Shown: positions 17,019-26,868, counted from the first letter of the stretch. The stretch is DNA of 36,824 nt from Virgibacillus alimentarius (GCF_000709085.1 NZ_JFBD01000006.1:1-36824), one strand, 5' to 3'. The notes: a model not told the origin generated them from the letters alone. Program-made: numbers and translations.

Positions 17019-17048
17019 GCAGTATCGATTCGCTGGAGGTTAAGAGAT

Positions 17049-17573
17049 ATGAAATTACATAAAGCGATATTCGCTGGAGGCTGTTTCTGGTGTATGGTCA
17101 AACCGTTTGATCAATGGAATGGGATTCATCATGTTATATCCGGCTATACAAACGGACATGTCGAGCATCCTTCCTACGAGGATGTCAAAAGTGGGAGAAC
17201 AGGACATTATGAAGCAGTAGAAATAACGTATGACCCTGCTATTATTTCTTATAAAGAAATTCTTCAAGTGTATTGGCGTCAGATCGATCCTACAGATGAC
17301 GGCGGACAATTTCATGATCGCGGGGATTCGTATCGGACAGCAATATTTTATCATAATGAAGAAATGAGAAAAATAGCAGAAGCATCCAAAAAAGAATTAG
17401 AACAAAGCGGGAAATTTTCAAAACCAATCGTCACTAAAATTTTACCTGAAAAGATATTTTATCCTGCAGAAGACGAACATCAGGATTTTTATAAAAAGAA
17501 TGAGAAGGTCTATAAAGAGGACCGGGAAAAATCAGGCAGGGATAAGTTTATTCAAGATATATGGGGTAATTAA
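17049..17573 (+). CDS. msrA: Peptide-methionine (S)-S-oxide reductase
   Basis: Cytosolic repair enzyme that reduces the S-form of methionine sulfoxide. The 174-residue protein has the catalytic signature GGCFWC with nucleophile Cys12, then GYTNGHVEHPSYEDVKSGRTGHYEAVEI, FHDRGDSYRTAIFY and a C-terminal EDEHQDFYKKN, typical of the short MsrA form without a fused MsrB domain. GGAGG lies 10 nt before the ATG. It is divergent from the MOSC gene and 40 nt ahead of an MFS transporter gene, with which it may share a transcript. No msrB is seen nearby. Confidence 0.96.
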   Translation: MKLHKAIFAGGCFWCMVKPFDQWNGIHHVISGYTNGHVEHPSYEDVKSGRTGHYEAVEITYDPAIISYKEILQVYWRQIDPTDDGGQFHDRGDSYRTAIFYHNEEMRKIAEASKKELEQSGKFSKPIVTKILPEKIFYPAEDEHQDFYKKNEKVYKEDREKSGRDKFIQDIWGN

Positions 17574-17613
17574 TGTAGATACAGTTAGAACGTATGCGTA
17601 AGGAGCGAATTTT

Positions 17614-18786
17614 TTGTCAAAACATGAATCATTAGTACCATTAAAAATGTTATTGTTCAGTTTCCATGCAACAAACACGATTATACTTAGTTTCCTACCG
17701 TTATATTTACGTTATAAAGGCTTGAATGGAACAGAGATAGGCTGGGTACTGGCGGTTGGCCCGTTAGCCTCTATTTTTGCACAACCTTTTTGGGGCTATA
17801 TGAGTGATAAACATAAAACAGTAAAGCGGGTTCTTTTAGTCTGTATTGGCGGTTTGCTAATTAGCAGCATTCTCTTTTTCCAAATGAATACATTGCTTTC
17901 GATTATCCTAATGGGAGCCATTTTTTATTTCTTTACAACACCAATAGGCGGTCTTGGAGATAGTTTAGCTCAACGACGAGCCAATGAATTACAAGTCTCC
18001 TTTGGAACGATACGAACGTGGGGATCAATTGGATTTGCCACCTCAGCCCTCATTATCGGGGAAATCCTCTCAAGAATTGGTGTGCAATACATGATTTACC
18101 CCTATTTATTCTTTGGAACGATTGCACTCATTGTTGCAATTAAGTTAAAAGATGTAAAAGTGGAATCAGATCCAATTCAATTAAAGGACGTTAATAAGCT
18201 ATTTAAAAACAAATCATTCGTTATTTTCCTATTTCTTATGATCTTTTTAACGATTTCACATCGCGCAAATGATAGTTTTATTGGTCTATATATAACTGAA
18301 CTTGGTGGAAGTGAAAGTTGGGTTGGGTTAGCCTGGTTTATTGGTGTTGCTAGTGAAGGGGCAGTTTTTGCCTTTGCCGGATTCTGGTTCCGGAAATATC
18401 ACCCATTAATTTTCGTTATTGTGGCTGGAGTACTATACAGTATACGTTGGTTTCTTTATGCTGGTGCAGATGATCCAATGTATATCATTGCACTTCAAGT
18501 ACTCCACGGGTTAACTTTTGGCACTTTCTATTTAGCAGCATTTGATTATGTCACTCGTCTTATCCCAAAAGATTTGACAGCAACTGGACACCTCGTCTTT
18601 TACGCTGTGTTTTTCGGGGTATCAGGCATTGTTGGATCCCTCGCTGGCGGAGCAATTATGGATATGTTTAGCTTAGGGACCTTATATTTCTATATGGGAG
18701 TCTTATCTTTAGTTGGAACAATATGTTTAATGGCTTATCATCTACTTCCTTATGGCAAAAGCAGCCCAGTCCGCAAGACTGAGTAA
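17614..18786 (+). CDS. MFS transporter (MFS_1-like)
   Basis: A 390-residue major facilitator with about 12 membrane segments. An early loop reads GYMSDKHKTVKR, the typical cytoplasmic loop 2-3 motif, and a second half begins near FVIFLFLMIFLTISHRANDSF. The pattern fits the MFS_1-like (LacY/nucleoside-symporter-like) group, which includes B. subtilis YwbF. The substrate is not predictable. The start is TTG at 17614, 8 nt after AAGGAG; the next in-frame ATG is much further in and would cut the first helix. It is followed by a strong terminator that separates it from pbuG. Confidence 0.85.
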   Translation: MSKHESLVPLKMLLFSFHATNTIILSFLPLYLRYKGLNGTEIGWVLAVGPLASIFAQPFWGYMSDKHKTVKRVLLVCIGGLLISSILFFQMNTLLSIILMGAIFYFFTTPIGGLGDSLAQRRANELQVSFGTIRTWGSIGFATSALIIGEILSRIGVQYMIYPYLFFGTIALIVAIKLKDVKVESDPIQLKDVNKLFKNKSFVIFLFLMIFLTISHRANDSFIGLYITELGGSESWVGLAWFIGVASEGAVFAFAGFWFRKYHPLIFVIVAGVLYSIRWFLYAGADDPMYIIALQVLHGLTFGTFYLAAFDYVTRLIPKDLTATGHLVFYAVFFGVSGIVGSLAGGAIMDMFSLGTLYFYMGVLSLVGTICLMAYHLLPYGKSSPVRKTE

Positions 18787-18793
18787 AATAAAA

Positions 18794-18848
18794 TGGCTAT
18801 AAAGAACTTCGAGCTTGCAGAAGTCTTTATAGCCACTTTTTTATTTTT
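18794..18848. terminator. Terminator after the MFS gene, facing pbuG
   Basis: TGGCTATAAAGA(A)CTTC pairs with GAAGTCTTTATAGCCA across a 9-nt loop and is followed by CTTTTTTATTTTT on the plus strand. It also lies just past the pbuG stop and may serve both strands. Confidence 0.85.
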
Positions 18849-18850
18849 AG

Positions 18851-20185
18851 TTAACTTAAGAAAATAAAATAAAGGAGAAAGATCAAAAATAATATATACA
18901 TGATTCCATTAATTTCTTTCGAACGGCCTTTTAAAATCATTGTGATCGGATAAAAGATAAAGCCAATCGCAATCCCTGTCGCAATACTATACGTAAGCGG
19001 CATCGTAATAATTGTAAAAAAGGCTGGAACTGCAACTTCAAAATGATCCCACTCAATATTTTTTAACGAGGAGGACATGAGAACTCCAACAATGATTAAG
19101 GCTGGTGCTGTTACTTCTGAAGTGATCACACTTAGTAAAGGAGAAAAGAATAAGGACAAGATAAAGAACCCTGCTGCAACAACCGCTGTAAAACCAGTAC
19201 GGCCTCCTGCTCCAACCCCTGCAGTGGATTCAATATAGGAAGTAGTTGTTGACGTTCCTAAGATAGATCCCGCCACCGTTGCCGCAGAATCAGCGAATAA
19301 AGCCTTTCCTGCTCGAGGTAGTTTATTATCCTTCATCAAGCCCGCTTGTGTTGCTACAGCCACTAATGTTCCAGCAGTATCAAAGAAGTCAACAAATAAA
19401 AAAGTTAAAATAACAACTAGCATTTCAATTGTAAAAATATCACCGAAATGAACGAAAGCTTGTCCAAACGTTGGTGCTAAACTAGGTACTTCCCCTACAA
19501 TTTCTCCGATTCCATTTGGGGCATCAATAAGTCCGACCATAATTCCGATAATCGCAGTCATGACCATGCCATAAAATATGCCCCCTTTTATATTTAAAGT
19601 CAGCAAAATGACAGAAACGATAATTCCGAAGATCGCTAGTAATACAGGCGGAGACGTTAAGTCACCTATGCCTACTAATGTTGCTTCATCGCCAACGATA
19701 ATCCCAGCATTTTGGAATCCAATAAACGCAATATATAAACCTATCCCAGCTCCGACAGCCATTTTCAAATTTGCAGGGATTGCATTAATTATTTTTTCGC
19801 GGAGCCCGGTTAACGTTAAAACAATAAAAATTAGTCCTGATACTAGTGCACCGGATAAAGCTGTTTCCCACGGAATTTCATACCCCAGCATTACCGTATA
19901 GGCAAAAAAAGCATTCAACCCCATCCCGGGTGCTAAAACAATTGGATATTTTGCAATAAGCCCCATAAATAACGAACCAATTGCAGCTGCTATTGCTGTT
20001 GCAGTAAATACGGCACCTTGATCTATTCTTGTAACTCCTTCTGGTAGTTCCTCAACTCCTACCAGAGCTAACGTTGCTGGAATAACGAATAAAACATACG
20101 CCATAGCAAGAAACGTTGTTAAACCGGCAATAAATTCGGTTTTATAATTCGTTCCCAATTCTTCAAATTGAAAAAACTTTTTCAT
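18851..20185 (-). CDS. pbuG: Hypoxanthine/guanine permease (NCS2, AzgA-like)
   Basis: A 444-residue membrane permease that takes up hypoxanthine and guanine for salvage. It begins MKKFFQFEELGTNYKTEFIAGLTTFLAMAY in pieces typical of the AzgA-like NCS2 group, with LAPGMGLNAFFAYTV, FVDFFDTAGTLVAVA and TSTTTSYIESTAGVGAGGRTG as substrate-site segments. The ATG at 20185 follows GAGGAGG by 9 nt. A longer in-frame start at 20272 is rejected because it would lie inside the riboswitch terminator. The gene is under its own guanine-class riboswitch and sits downstream of guaA. Given the damaged de novo cluster, this importer may be important for the cell's purine supply. Confidence 0.94.
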   Translation of the reverse strand: MKKFFQFEELGTNYKTEFIAGLTTFLAMAYVLFVIPATLALVGVEELPEGVTRIDQGAVFTATAIAAAIGSLFMGLIAKYPIVLAPGMGLNAFFAYTVMLGYEIPWETALSGALVSGLIFIVLTLTGLREKIINAIPANLKMAVGAGIGLYIAFIGFQNAGIIVGDEATLVGIGDLTSPPVLLAIFGIIVSVILLTLNIKGGIFYGMVMTAIIGIMVGLIDAPNGIGEIVGEVPSLAPTFGQAFVHFGDIFTIEMLVVILTFLFVDFFDTAGTLVAVATQAGLMKDNKLPRAGKALFADSAATVAGSILGTSTTTSYIESTAGVGAGGRTGFTAVVAAGFFILSLFFSPLLSVITSEVTAPALIIVGVLMSSSLKNIEWDHFEVAVPAFFTIITMPLTYSIATGIAIGFIFYPITMILKGRSKEINGIMYILFLIFLLYFIFLS

Positions 20186-20223
20186 TGCATTGTTCCTCCT
20201 CGTATGACCCAATTTTTCCCACA

Positions 20224-20262
20224 CAGGAAAAAAACACCCCTGGATAGTAACCAAGGGTGCTA
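20224..20262 (-). terminator. Riboswitch-controlled terminator ahead of pbuG
   Basis: On the minus strand GCACCCTTGG pairs with CCAGGGGTGT across a 7-nt loop, followed by TTTTTTT. Confidence 0.85.
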
Positions 20263-20315
20263 CCGTAAACAAAACAAGAAAAAGTAATTCAATAAATAGA
20301 TGTAATTACATTTAC

Positions 20316-20382
20316 CTGCGTAGTCAGACCATTTACGGTAGTCTGGTAGAAACTTTGGGCCTTATCCCCTAAATTATACGCA
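20316..20382 (-). promoter_or_regulatory. Purine riboswitch (guanine class), pbuG leader
   Basis: On the minus strand TGCGTATAAT opens and GACTACGCA closes P1, with the GGCCCAAAGTTTCTACC junction and the loop ACCGTAAAT between. The specificity base is C (GACTACGCA), so guanine or hypoxanthine is the expected ligand. With the terminator about 55 nt downstream it controls pbuG. No PurBox is seen here, and no convincing terminator separates guaA from it, so readthrough from guaA is possible. Confidence 0.93.
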
Positions 20383-20427
20383 AACTGTTTTATTCATTTT
20401 TTTCATAAAGTTGATTTTAATCCAGTC

Positions 20428-21963
20428 TTATTCCCACTCAATTGTTGCTGGTGGCTTACTTGTAACATCATAAACAACACGATTAATATGTTCAACATCA
20501 TTTACAAGACGTGTAGAAATCTTCTCTAAAACATCCCAAGGGATTCGCGCCCAATCAGAAGTCATTCCATCGACAGATGTAACTGCACGAATTCCAATTG
20601 TGTAATCATATGTTCTGGAATCCCCCATCACGCCCACACTTCGGATATTTGGAAGAACAGTAAAATACTGCCAGATATCACGTTCTAATCCAGCTTTTGC
20701 GATCTCTTCACGCAAAATAGCATCCGATTCACGAACAATTTTTAATTTTTCTTCTGTTACTTCACCGAGCACTCGGATAGCTAAACCTGGTCCAGGAAAC
20801 GGCTGACGCCATACGATATGATCAGGAATACCTAATTGTGTACCTAGTTCACGTACTTCATCTTTAAATAAAGCATTAAGAGGTTCGATTAACTCGAATT
20901 CCATATCTTCAGGAAGACCGCCGACATTATGGTGTGACTTGATCGTTTGGGCTGTTTCCGTACCGCTTTCGATAATATCTGTATATAACGTACCTTGAGC
21001 AAGAAAATCGATCTCTTTTATCTTAGAAGCCTCATCATCAAAGACATAAATGAATTCATTCCCAATGATTTTTCGCTTCATTTCAGGATCGCTGACATTT
21101 TTCAACTTAGACAGAAAACGTTGCTGTGCATCAATTTTAATGATATTCATATGAAAGTCATCAGCAAAAGTCTTCATGACATCATCAGCCTCATTTTTGC
21201 GCAGTAATCCATGATCAACGAAAATACATGTGAGCTGATCTCCAATCGCTTTATGAATTAACGCTGCAACTACGGATGAATCGACACCGCCGCTTAAAGC
21301 GCACAATACTTTGCGATTTCCGACTTTATCTTGAATTTTCTTTACTTCCATTTCGATATAATTTCCAATTGTCCAATTTCCCTCACAGCCACATACATCG
21401 AATACAAATTGGTTCAGCAGGTTTGTTCCATATTCTGTATGACGAACTTCTGGGTGGAATTGAACACCAAAAAGTGATTTTTCTTGATGACTGAAAGCAG
21501 CTATTGGAGTAGATGGACTTGTAGCATCAATTTGGAAGGATGATGGCGTCTCCACCACTTTATCCCCATGGCTCATCCAAACGACTTGATTCTTTGGTGC
21601 ATCTTTAAACAGAAGTGCATCATGACTAAGATTAATGTCTGCTTTTCCATACTCACGGTGTTTATCCTTTTCAACCTTTCCGCCAAAATGCAGTGCCATT
21701 AATTGCATACCATAGCAAATACCTAATATAGGAATGTCTAGATCAAAAATGCCTTCATCACAACGATAGCTGTTTTCATCATAAACACTATGAGGACCAC
21801 CAGAGAAAATGATTCCTTTAGGGTTCATGCGCTTAATCGCTTCAGCTGTCAATTTATGTGAGTGTAATTCACTATATACACCAAGTTCCCTAATTCGTCT
21901 AGTAATTAATTGGTTGTATTGACTTCCAAAGTCGAGTACTAAAATCATTTCACTATTATCCAT
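20428..21963 (-). CDS. guaA: GMP synthase, glutamine-hydrolysing
   Basis: Converts XMP to GMP with ATP and glutamine. The 511-residue protein has both domains intact. The class I amidotransferase has nucleophile Cys83 in LGICYGMQ and the partners His170 and Glu172 in VQFHPEV. The ATP pyrophosphatase has the P-loop SGGVDSS (224-230), and the C-terminal dimerisation domain has [13 protein letters not shown] and ends in [15 protein letters not shown] lies 7 nt before the ATG. It follows yebA, as in B. subtilis, but has its own strong promoter. The intact glutaminase contrasts with the lost ones in the pur cluster. Confidence 0.97.
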   Translation of the reverse strand: MDNSEMILVLDFGSQYNQLITRRIRELGVYSELHSHKLTAEAIKRMNPKGIIFSGGPHSVYDENSYRCDEGIFDLDIPILGICYGMQLMALHFGGKVEKDKHREYGKADINLSHDALLFKDAPKNQVVWMSHGDKVVETPSSFQIDATSPSTPIAAFSHQEKSLFGVQFHPEVRHTEYGTNLLNQFVFDVCGCEGNWTIGNYIEMEVKKIQDKVGNRKVLCALSGGVDSSVVAALIHKAIGDQLTCIFVDHGLLRKNEADDVMKTFADDFHMNIIKIDAQQRFLSKLKNVSDPEMKRKIIGNEFIYVFDDEASKIKEIDFLAQGTLYTDIIESGTETAQTIKSHHNVGGLPEDMEFELIEPLNALFKDEVRELGTQLGIPDHIVWRQPFPGPGLAIRVLGEVTEEKLKIVRESDAILREEIAKAGLERDIWQYFTVLPNIRSVGVMGDSRTYDYTIGIRAVTSVDGMTSDWARIPWDVLEKISTRLVNDVEHINRVVYDVTSKPPATIEWE

Positions 21964-22045
21964 GTTTTCTCCCCTAACTGCCGTAAAATAGTATGCGATC
22001 TAATTAAAAGCAAAACTTCGTGCGTCTGCTTAATTTTATCTTCTT

Positions 22046-22074
22046 ATTCTACTAAGCAACAAACACCTGGTCAA
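22046..22074 (-). promoter_or_regulatory. Promoter of guaA
   Basis: On the minus strand TTGACC (22069-22074), a 17-nt spacer, then TAGAAT (22046-22051). It overlaps the stop codon of the transglutaminase gene. The leader to guaA is about 75 nt with no recognised riboswitch. Confidence 0.75.
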
Positions 22075-24548
22075 CCCATAACACATTTAATTAAATCTTT
22101 CCATAATTTCGTTAGTTGTATTTCGTTTGTAACATACACTTCATCATTATATAAAATTCGTTCGTAACCGTATGTTAAGAGACGCATATTACTAAAGGCA
22201 TAATAACGATCAATTCTGCTTGCGTATTCCCTTAGCGTCTCATCGGGATGTTTCCCCATCCCTTTTCGCTGCAAAATTTTTAATAAATGATGGTAAGCAT
22301 CCTGGTAATTATTAACACTCTGTTTTCGCTTCAATTTCATTGTGAAAAAAATGGTTAACCAACGATATCGCATTATATATAGTATAACAAATAAAAGGGC
22401 AAAACTAAGCATAAACAAAATGAAAGATTTTCCATTCTTTTGATTTTCACTCGATTCTCTTTTATTTGTCTTGTCATTTTCTCCACTCTTTGAATCAACT
22501 GGAACGGCTTGATTTTCCATTATTTCTTTATCTGACGTTTCCTTAATTTTCCCCTTATCTTCATTTGTCGTATAAAAATCAGATAAGTTAGAAAAACCTT
22601 GTGTCGGTTCAAATGGAACCCAGCCAATTTCTGGAAAATATACTTCCACCCAGGAGTGTGCATTTGCATTGGTAACTTCATAAACATTTTTACCATTTGA
22701 TCCTTCTTTAATCCTCTCTCCACTCGTAAATCCTTTTACCCATCTAGATGGGATATCCAGTGTCCTGAGCATAACAATCATAGCAGTGGAATAATTATCA
22801 CAATACCCCTCTTTCGAATCAAATAAGAATTGATCAACATAGTCCTGATCTTCCCCTGGTACAGGTACATTGCTTGTTTGATAAACGAAACCATTTTTCC
22901 CAAAATATTGCTCAATTGCACGCGTTTTATCATAGCGGTTGTGATAAGCAGCCGTTATTTCTTCCGCTAACGCTTCCACACGATCAGGTAATGAAGAAGG
23001 AAGCTGTGTATAAGTATCAGCAATAGCGGCCGGGTCTACTTCACTTGCATCCCTTAATGTCTCTACCGAAAAAGAGGGGTGATCATAGGTGATTTTATAA
23101 CTTTTCAGATTCGTATTTTTATTCATTTGTGATTGAATTTCTCCAGTTTTTTCATCTAATTGAAATTGCACATGTTTATCTGCATTCACCTCATTAACAC
23201 CATACGGGTATACGAGTTTTTCGAGCATTGCATGGTCACTAAACTCAAGTGTTGCTTCCGATTGTTCGGTTTCCACTTTATCTGAAAAAGTACGTAAAGA
23301 AATCTGCCCTTCCCTTTGTGTTTGATAATTATGTGATGTAGACGTTTTCCATCCTTTTCCCGTATAAACATCCTTTGTTTCTATCCGCCAGTAGTGATCT
23401 TTCGTATCTGTTGCGGTGAAAACGGTACTGTAATCTTGGACAAACGAACCACCTAGTTGAGAATCGTTTTCCCCGTATCCAACCTTTTGTACGGTAGAAC
23501 TTGGATCTTGCATCGTTTTAGCTGCAAATTCAATAAGTGGGGTAGGATTGGTCCACTTTGAATCAAAAACAGGTGTCACATATCCAATCAGAGCTGCCAG
23601 AAACACAACACTAACCAGTGGGACCGTCCAATTCTTCTTCCAAGACAACTGAACAGATTCGCCCTCTACTTCTTTGACAAGATTAGCCATACCTAAAGTA
23701 ATAAACGCAATCGTAAAAGTTCTGATAGCTGGTATCCCGGCATCATACACAGTGAAAGCGTTTAGAGCAATTAAATACAGATACGTCATGAAAACAAAGA
23801 GGTATACCTGCTTCGTGGTTACAAACCAGTAATCTATTAAATAACTCATCAGCCAAATGAAAACGAGCAGCAATACATTCTGGAACAAGGGGGTTACATC
23901 GTACCACTGCTGGTCTAAAAGCATTCGGATATTAAAGATAATCTCCGAATATAATTGGTTAATCCATGAACTACCAAGAAACATTTGGTCTAAAAAGAAT
24001 AACCAATGGATAATAAATAGAAAACCAAAACCTTTAAGTAAGAAAGATAAGAGCCAACTTCCATTGCTCCAGTCGATCCTTCCGGCCCTTGATTGATGTG
24101 TACTCCGAACAGGTTGTTTCTCCGCTTCGGTTGATGTTTTGATTCTCCGGTAGATGCTCCCGCGCTCTGGTCGATATCCGTCTCGTTGCGGTCGATATTT
24201 CCCCTCTCCAGTTGATATTTCCGATCTCCGGTTAATATCTTCGCTTCCCGGTTGATATCCCCATCCTTCGGTCGATATTTTCTCCATCTGGTTGATATTT
24301 TCTTGTTCTAGTTGATATCCGCTACTTTCTGGTCGCCCTCCTCGCCTTATTTCTGCTCTCTGATCAATGTGCATTCGCAAAAAAGAAATACCAAAACAAT
24401 ACATCGTATACATTATAAATAAAGTTAGACTGCCTTTCCCACTAATTCTTTCGATTGGATAAATCCATTCTAAAAAAAGAAAAAAACCACTTACATACAA
24501 AATAGAGGTAGAGCCCCATAGCATTTTATGTTGCTTTTGAAACCTCAT
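22071..24548 (-). CDS. yebA: YebA-like membrane transglutaminase (TgpA type), repeat-expanded
   Basis: An 825-residue membrane protein. Two N-terminal helices (residues 10-60) are followed by a hydrophilic loop to about 163 built from DNA repeats, then further helices to about 330. Next comes an outside transglutaminase-like domain with Cys in EGYCDNYSTAM, His in NAHSWVEVY and an acidic partner in WVPFEPTQGF, one more helix near 700, and a C-terminal DUF4129 segment. The family is thought to act on peptides or the cell wall; the substrate is unknown. It is about 90 residues longer than B. subtilis YebA as I recall it, roughly the size of the repeat loop. Its ATG overlaps the DUF58 stop (ATGA), and the order MoxR-DUF58-transglutaminase-guaA matches B. 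subtilis. Confidence 0.9.
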   Translation of the reverse strand: MRFQKQHKMLWGSTSILYVSGFFLFLEWIYPIERISGKGSLTLFIMYTMYCFGISFLRMHIDQRAEIRRGGRPESSGYQLEQENINQMEKISTEGWGYQPGSEDINRRSEISTGEGKYRPQRDGYRPERGSIYRRIKTSTEAEKQPVRSTHQSRAGRIDWSNGSWLLSFLLKGFGFLFIIHWLFFLDQMFLGSSWINQLYSEIIFNIRMLLDQQWYDVTPLFQNVLLLVFIWLMSYLIDYWFVTTKQVYLFVFMTYLYLIALNAFTVYDAGIPAIRTFTIAFITLGMANLVKEVEGESVQLSWKKNWTVPLVSVVFLAALIGYVTPVFDSKWTNPTPLIEFAAKTMQDPSSTVQKVGYGENDSQLGGSFVQDYSTVFTATDTKDHYWRIETKDVYTGKGWKTSTSHNYQTQREGQISLRTFSDKVETEQSEATLEFSDHAMLEKLVYPYGVNEVNADKHVQFQLDEKTGEIQSQMNKNTNLKSYKITYDHPSFSVETLRDASEVDPAAIADTYTQLPSSLPDRVEALAEEITAAYHNRYDKTRAIEQYFGKNGFVYQTSNVPVPGEDQDYVDQFLFDSKEGYCDNYSTAMIVMLRTLDIPSRWVKGFTSGERIKEGSNGKNVYEVTNANAHSWVEVYFPEIGWVPFEPTQGFSNLSDFYTTNEDKGKIKETSDKEIMENQAVPVDSKSGENDKTNKRESSENQKNGKSFILFMLSFALLFVILYIMRYRWLTIFFTMKLKRKQSVNNYQDAYHHLLKILQRKGMGKHPDETLREYASRIDRYYAFSNMRLLTYGYERILYNDEVYVTNEIQLTKLWKDLIKCVMG
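24060..24372 (-). repeat. Array of about 16 degenerate 20-bp repeats inside yebA
   Basis: The coding strand carries a motif close to GATATCAACCGGA every 20-21 bp, with variable filler of 7-8 bp. Units are best conserved between about 24150 and 24330 and fade at both ends. Since 20 is not divisible by 3, successive units are read in different frames as DINR, ISTG and YQP, which gives a 20-residue super-period in the protein (residues 60-163). The reading frame stays open throughout. No other copy was noticed in the window. Confidence 0.85.
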
Positions 24549-25798
24549 ATTCCATTCACCTCGATTGGGTTTTTCACTAATTGTTTTTCAGAAATCAGTC
24601 TAACTTCAATCCCATACCCATGTAATCTATCAATGCGTTGGTAATCTCTTTGATAGATCATTGCAGAAGGTTGAACCAAAAAGAGAGCAATGCTTGTTGA
24701 TCGCTGTTTTAATTCTTTTAGTGTCTGTCCTAATGCTTCATTCAAATTGTTCGTAACAATCCATAGACTAGGTGGACTTTTCATTGTCATTGATGCTTCT
24801 TTCAATAAATTGGCAAAAGGACGCTTTCCATTTGGGTGGATTTGTGCTAGATGATTGCGTACATCATGATGCTGTTTTGGAAAATAGTGTATTTCTTTAT
24901 CAACAGTTAATAAACCCGCAGTAACCGACTGCCTGTGCAGTGTCTCTATAAGCGAAGTAGTCACCTCTACTGCTGCTTCGAAAGCTAAATGGTTCATTGC
25001 ATGATCATAACAACTATCTAAAATGACTACAGTGTCTACACTTTTTTCTTGTTCAAATTCTTTTGTCATTATTTTGTTTTTGCTTGCAGTTTGTTTCCAG
25101 TCGATCCAAGAAAATTTATCTCCTGGAATATACTCCCTACTTCCTGAAGCTATATTGATATTTTTAAAGTGTAAAGCATGCGAAGATAGTGACCCTTGTG
25201 CAATCGTATTATTCGGTTCTTGTAAACAGATAGGACGTTCATTTGGATAAACGATGAGGGAATCGGTCACTTGAAAAACATGCTCCTTTTTTATAAAACC
25301 AAACATATCCCCCGTTCTAATCCGAATTGCCTGTAGCTGATGTATTCCTCGCGGCAGTTTCTGTATATCATAAGGAATTTCAAATTCTCGCTTAAAACCC
25401 GGGAAAACAATTCGTTTTGACGTACGCTCCACATGTAACCGGTTGGGATTATTCAAGTAGTGATATTTCGCTTCACGCGTATCTATCTTTTGTAAGGAAA
25501 ATGGAAATACCTCTTCTATCTTACAATAGGATAATGGGAAGCCTATTCTCCTTTGAATGTTTAGTTTTATTGAAATTGATTCACCTGCCCGTATACGATT
25601 TCGTGATAGTATTCGACGGACGTTCCATCCTCCCACTCGGTAAAAAAGCATTCCTAACTGGTAAAGGGCAATAGGAAGGAAACTAAACAATAAAAAGCCG
25701 CTCACAAAATCACTTTGAAACATAGCGCCTACAAAAAGGATAGAAAGAGGCAAAATAATAGATAGCAAGTTTCCCATAAATCTAAATAATGCTTTCAT
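24545..25798 (-). CDS. yeaD: DUF58 protein (YeaD-like)
   Basis: A 417-residue protein with two N-terminal membrane helices (IILPLSILFVGAMF and GFLLFSFLPIALYQLGMLFY). It has a beta-rich middle part and the DUF58 signature SREYIPGDKFSWIDWKQTASK, in pieces around residues 215-240. The C-terminal half has a von Willebrand A-like fold, with the start VVILDSC. Such proteins pair with MoxR ATPases, probably in assembly or activation of a membrane or surface complex; the client is not known. Its start overlaps the MoxR stop by 4 nt and its stop overlaps the transglutaminase start by 4 nt, so the three genes are translationally coupled. Confidence 0.9.
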   Translation of the reverse strand: MKALFRFMGNLLSIILPLSILFVGAMFQSDFVSGFLLFSFLPIALYQLGMLFYRVGGWNVRRILSRNRIRAGESISIKLNIQRRIGFPLSYCKIEEVFPFSLQKIDTREAKYHYLNNPNRLHVERTSKRIVFPGFKREFEIPYDIQKLPRGIHQLQAIRIRTGDMFGFIKKEHVFQVTDSLIVYPNERPICLQEPNNTIAQGSLSSHALHFKNINIASGSREYIPGDKFSWIDWKQTASKNKIMTKEFEQEKSVDTVVILDSCYDHAMNHLAFEAAVEVTTSLIETLHRQSVTAGLLTVDKEIHYFPKQHHDVRNHLAQIHPNGKRPFANLLKEASMTMKSPPSLWIVTNNLNEALGQTLKELKQRSTSIALFLVQPSAMIYQRDYQRIDRLHGYGIEVRLISEKQLVKNPIEVNGI

Positions 25799-26760
25799 CC
25801 GCTAAACTTCCTTCGGATCGGTATATTTGTATTTTTAATAATAGAGACAATAGTCTGCTCTCTGTCTACCCCATCATAAGTTGCCTCATGTGTTAGAGTG
25901 ATTCGATGTGAAAGTACAAATGGCGTTAAATATTTCACATCATCAGGAAGTACATAATCACGGCCTTTGACAAATGCGAATGCCTGAGAAGCTTTCATTA
26001 ATGCAATCGAAGCTCTTGGGCTGGCACCAAAATGAATGGCATGGTGATTTCTTGTGCTAGAGACCAATTTTAAAATGTACCATTGGATACTTTGATCGAT
26101 GTATATTTCTTTTACCTCTTCCTGAAGCGTTATCAGTTCTGCTTTGGAAATTACTGATTGAAGGGATTCAATTGGATGATTTTTTGTTGTTCGCTCAAGC
26201 ATTTCCAATTCCTCTTCTAGCGTTGGATAGCCCAACTTCAATTTCAGGAGAAATCGGTCAAGCTGTGCTTCCGGAAGTGGGTACGTCCCTTCAAATTCAA
26301 CTGGATTTTGGGTAGCCATGACAAAAAAAGGCCGCTGAAGCAAAACCGTATTCCCATCAACGGTAACTCTCTTTTCTTCCATTCCTTCTAGTAAGGATGA
26401 CTGTGTTTTTGGAGAAGAACGATTGATTTCATCAGCAAGAACGACATTTCCAAGAAGTGGTCCTGGTCTATACTCGAATTCCATTTCTTTTGGGTTATAA
26501 ATCGATATCCCCGTGATGTCAGAAGGCAATAAATCCGGGGTGAATTGAATTCTTCTAAAATCACAATCTAATGACTTTGCTAATGCGCGGACAAGCATTG
26601 TCTTCCCAACACCAGGAACATCTTCAAACAAAACATGTCCTTGTGCTAATAAGGCGACTAAACTCAATACTGTTTCGTCTTGCTTTCCAATCATTACTTT
26701 ACTTATATTTTCTAATACAATGTCTATTTTTTTATGATATTTCATCGTTTCTTTGATCAT
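25795..26760 (-). CDS. yeaC: MoxR-family AAA+ ATPase (YeaC-like)
   Basis: A 321-residue cytosolic AAA+ ATPase of the MoxR group. It has Walker A DVPGVGKT, the pre-sensor QFTPDLLPSDITG, Walker B VVLADEINRSSPKTQSSLLEGMEE (split here by the family hallmark), sensor 1 VMATQNPVEFEGTYPLPEAQLDRF, and a C-terminal lid with HFGASPRASIAL. MoxR ATPases act as chaperones for vWA-domain partners, here most likely the DUF58 protein encoded next. The ATG at 26760 is preferred over in-frame ATGs at 26769 and 26781 because GGAGG lies exactly 9 nt before it and overlaps the others. It is divergent from a DUF948 gene; the 183-nt gap between them holds only promoter sequence. Confidence 0.92.
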   Translation of the reverse strand: MIKETMKYHKKIDIVLENISKVMIGKQDETVLSLVALLAQGHVLFEDVPGVGKTMLVRALAKSLDCDFRRIQFTPDLLPSDITGISIYNPKEMEFEYRPGPLLGNVVLADEINRSSPKTQSSLLEGMEEKRVTVDGNTVLLQRPFFVMATQNPVEFEGTYPLPEAQLDRFLLKLKLGYPTLEEELEMLERTTKNHPIESLQSVISKAELITLQEEVKEIYIDQSIQWYILKLVSSTRNHHAIHFGASPRASIALMKASQAFAFVKGRDYVLPDDVKYLTPFVLSHRITLTHEATYDGVDREQTIVSIIKNTNIPIRRKFSG

Positions 26761-26868
26761 CTTATTCATCCTCCATCCCATACTACTAGGTGATTAATAT
26801 TCATTCGTATGTAATGGAATCTAGTATTTGCAAAAAGGACGCATTTTATACTAGTATAGGAGAGATAA

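Noticed and set aside
20186-20272. Longer N-terminus for PbuG
   Set aside because: The extension would be read through the riboswitch terminator, and the ATG at 20185 has an ideal AGGAGG.
24060-24372. CRISPR array
   Set aside because: Units are only 20 bp with about 12 conserved bases, the fillers are too short for spacers, the array is inside an open coding frame, and no cas gene is near.
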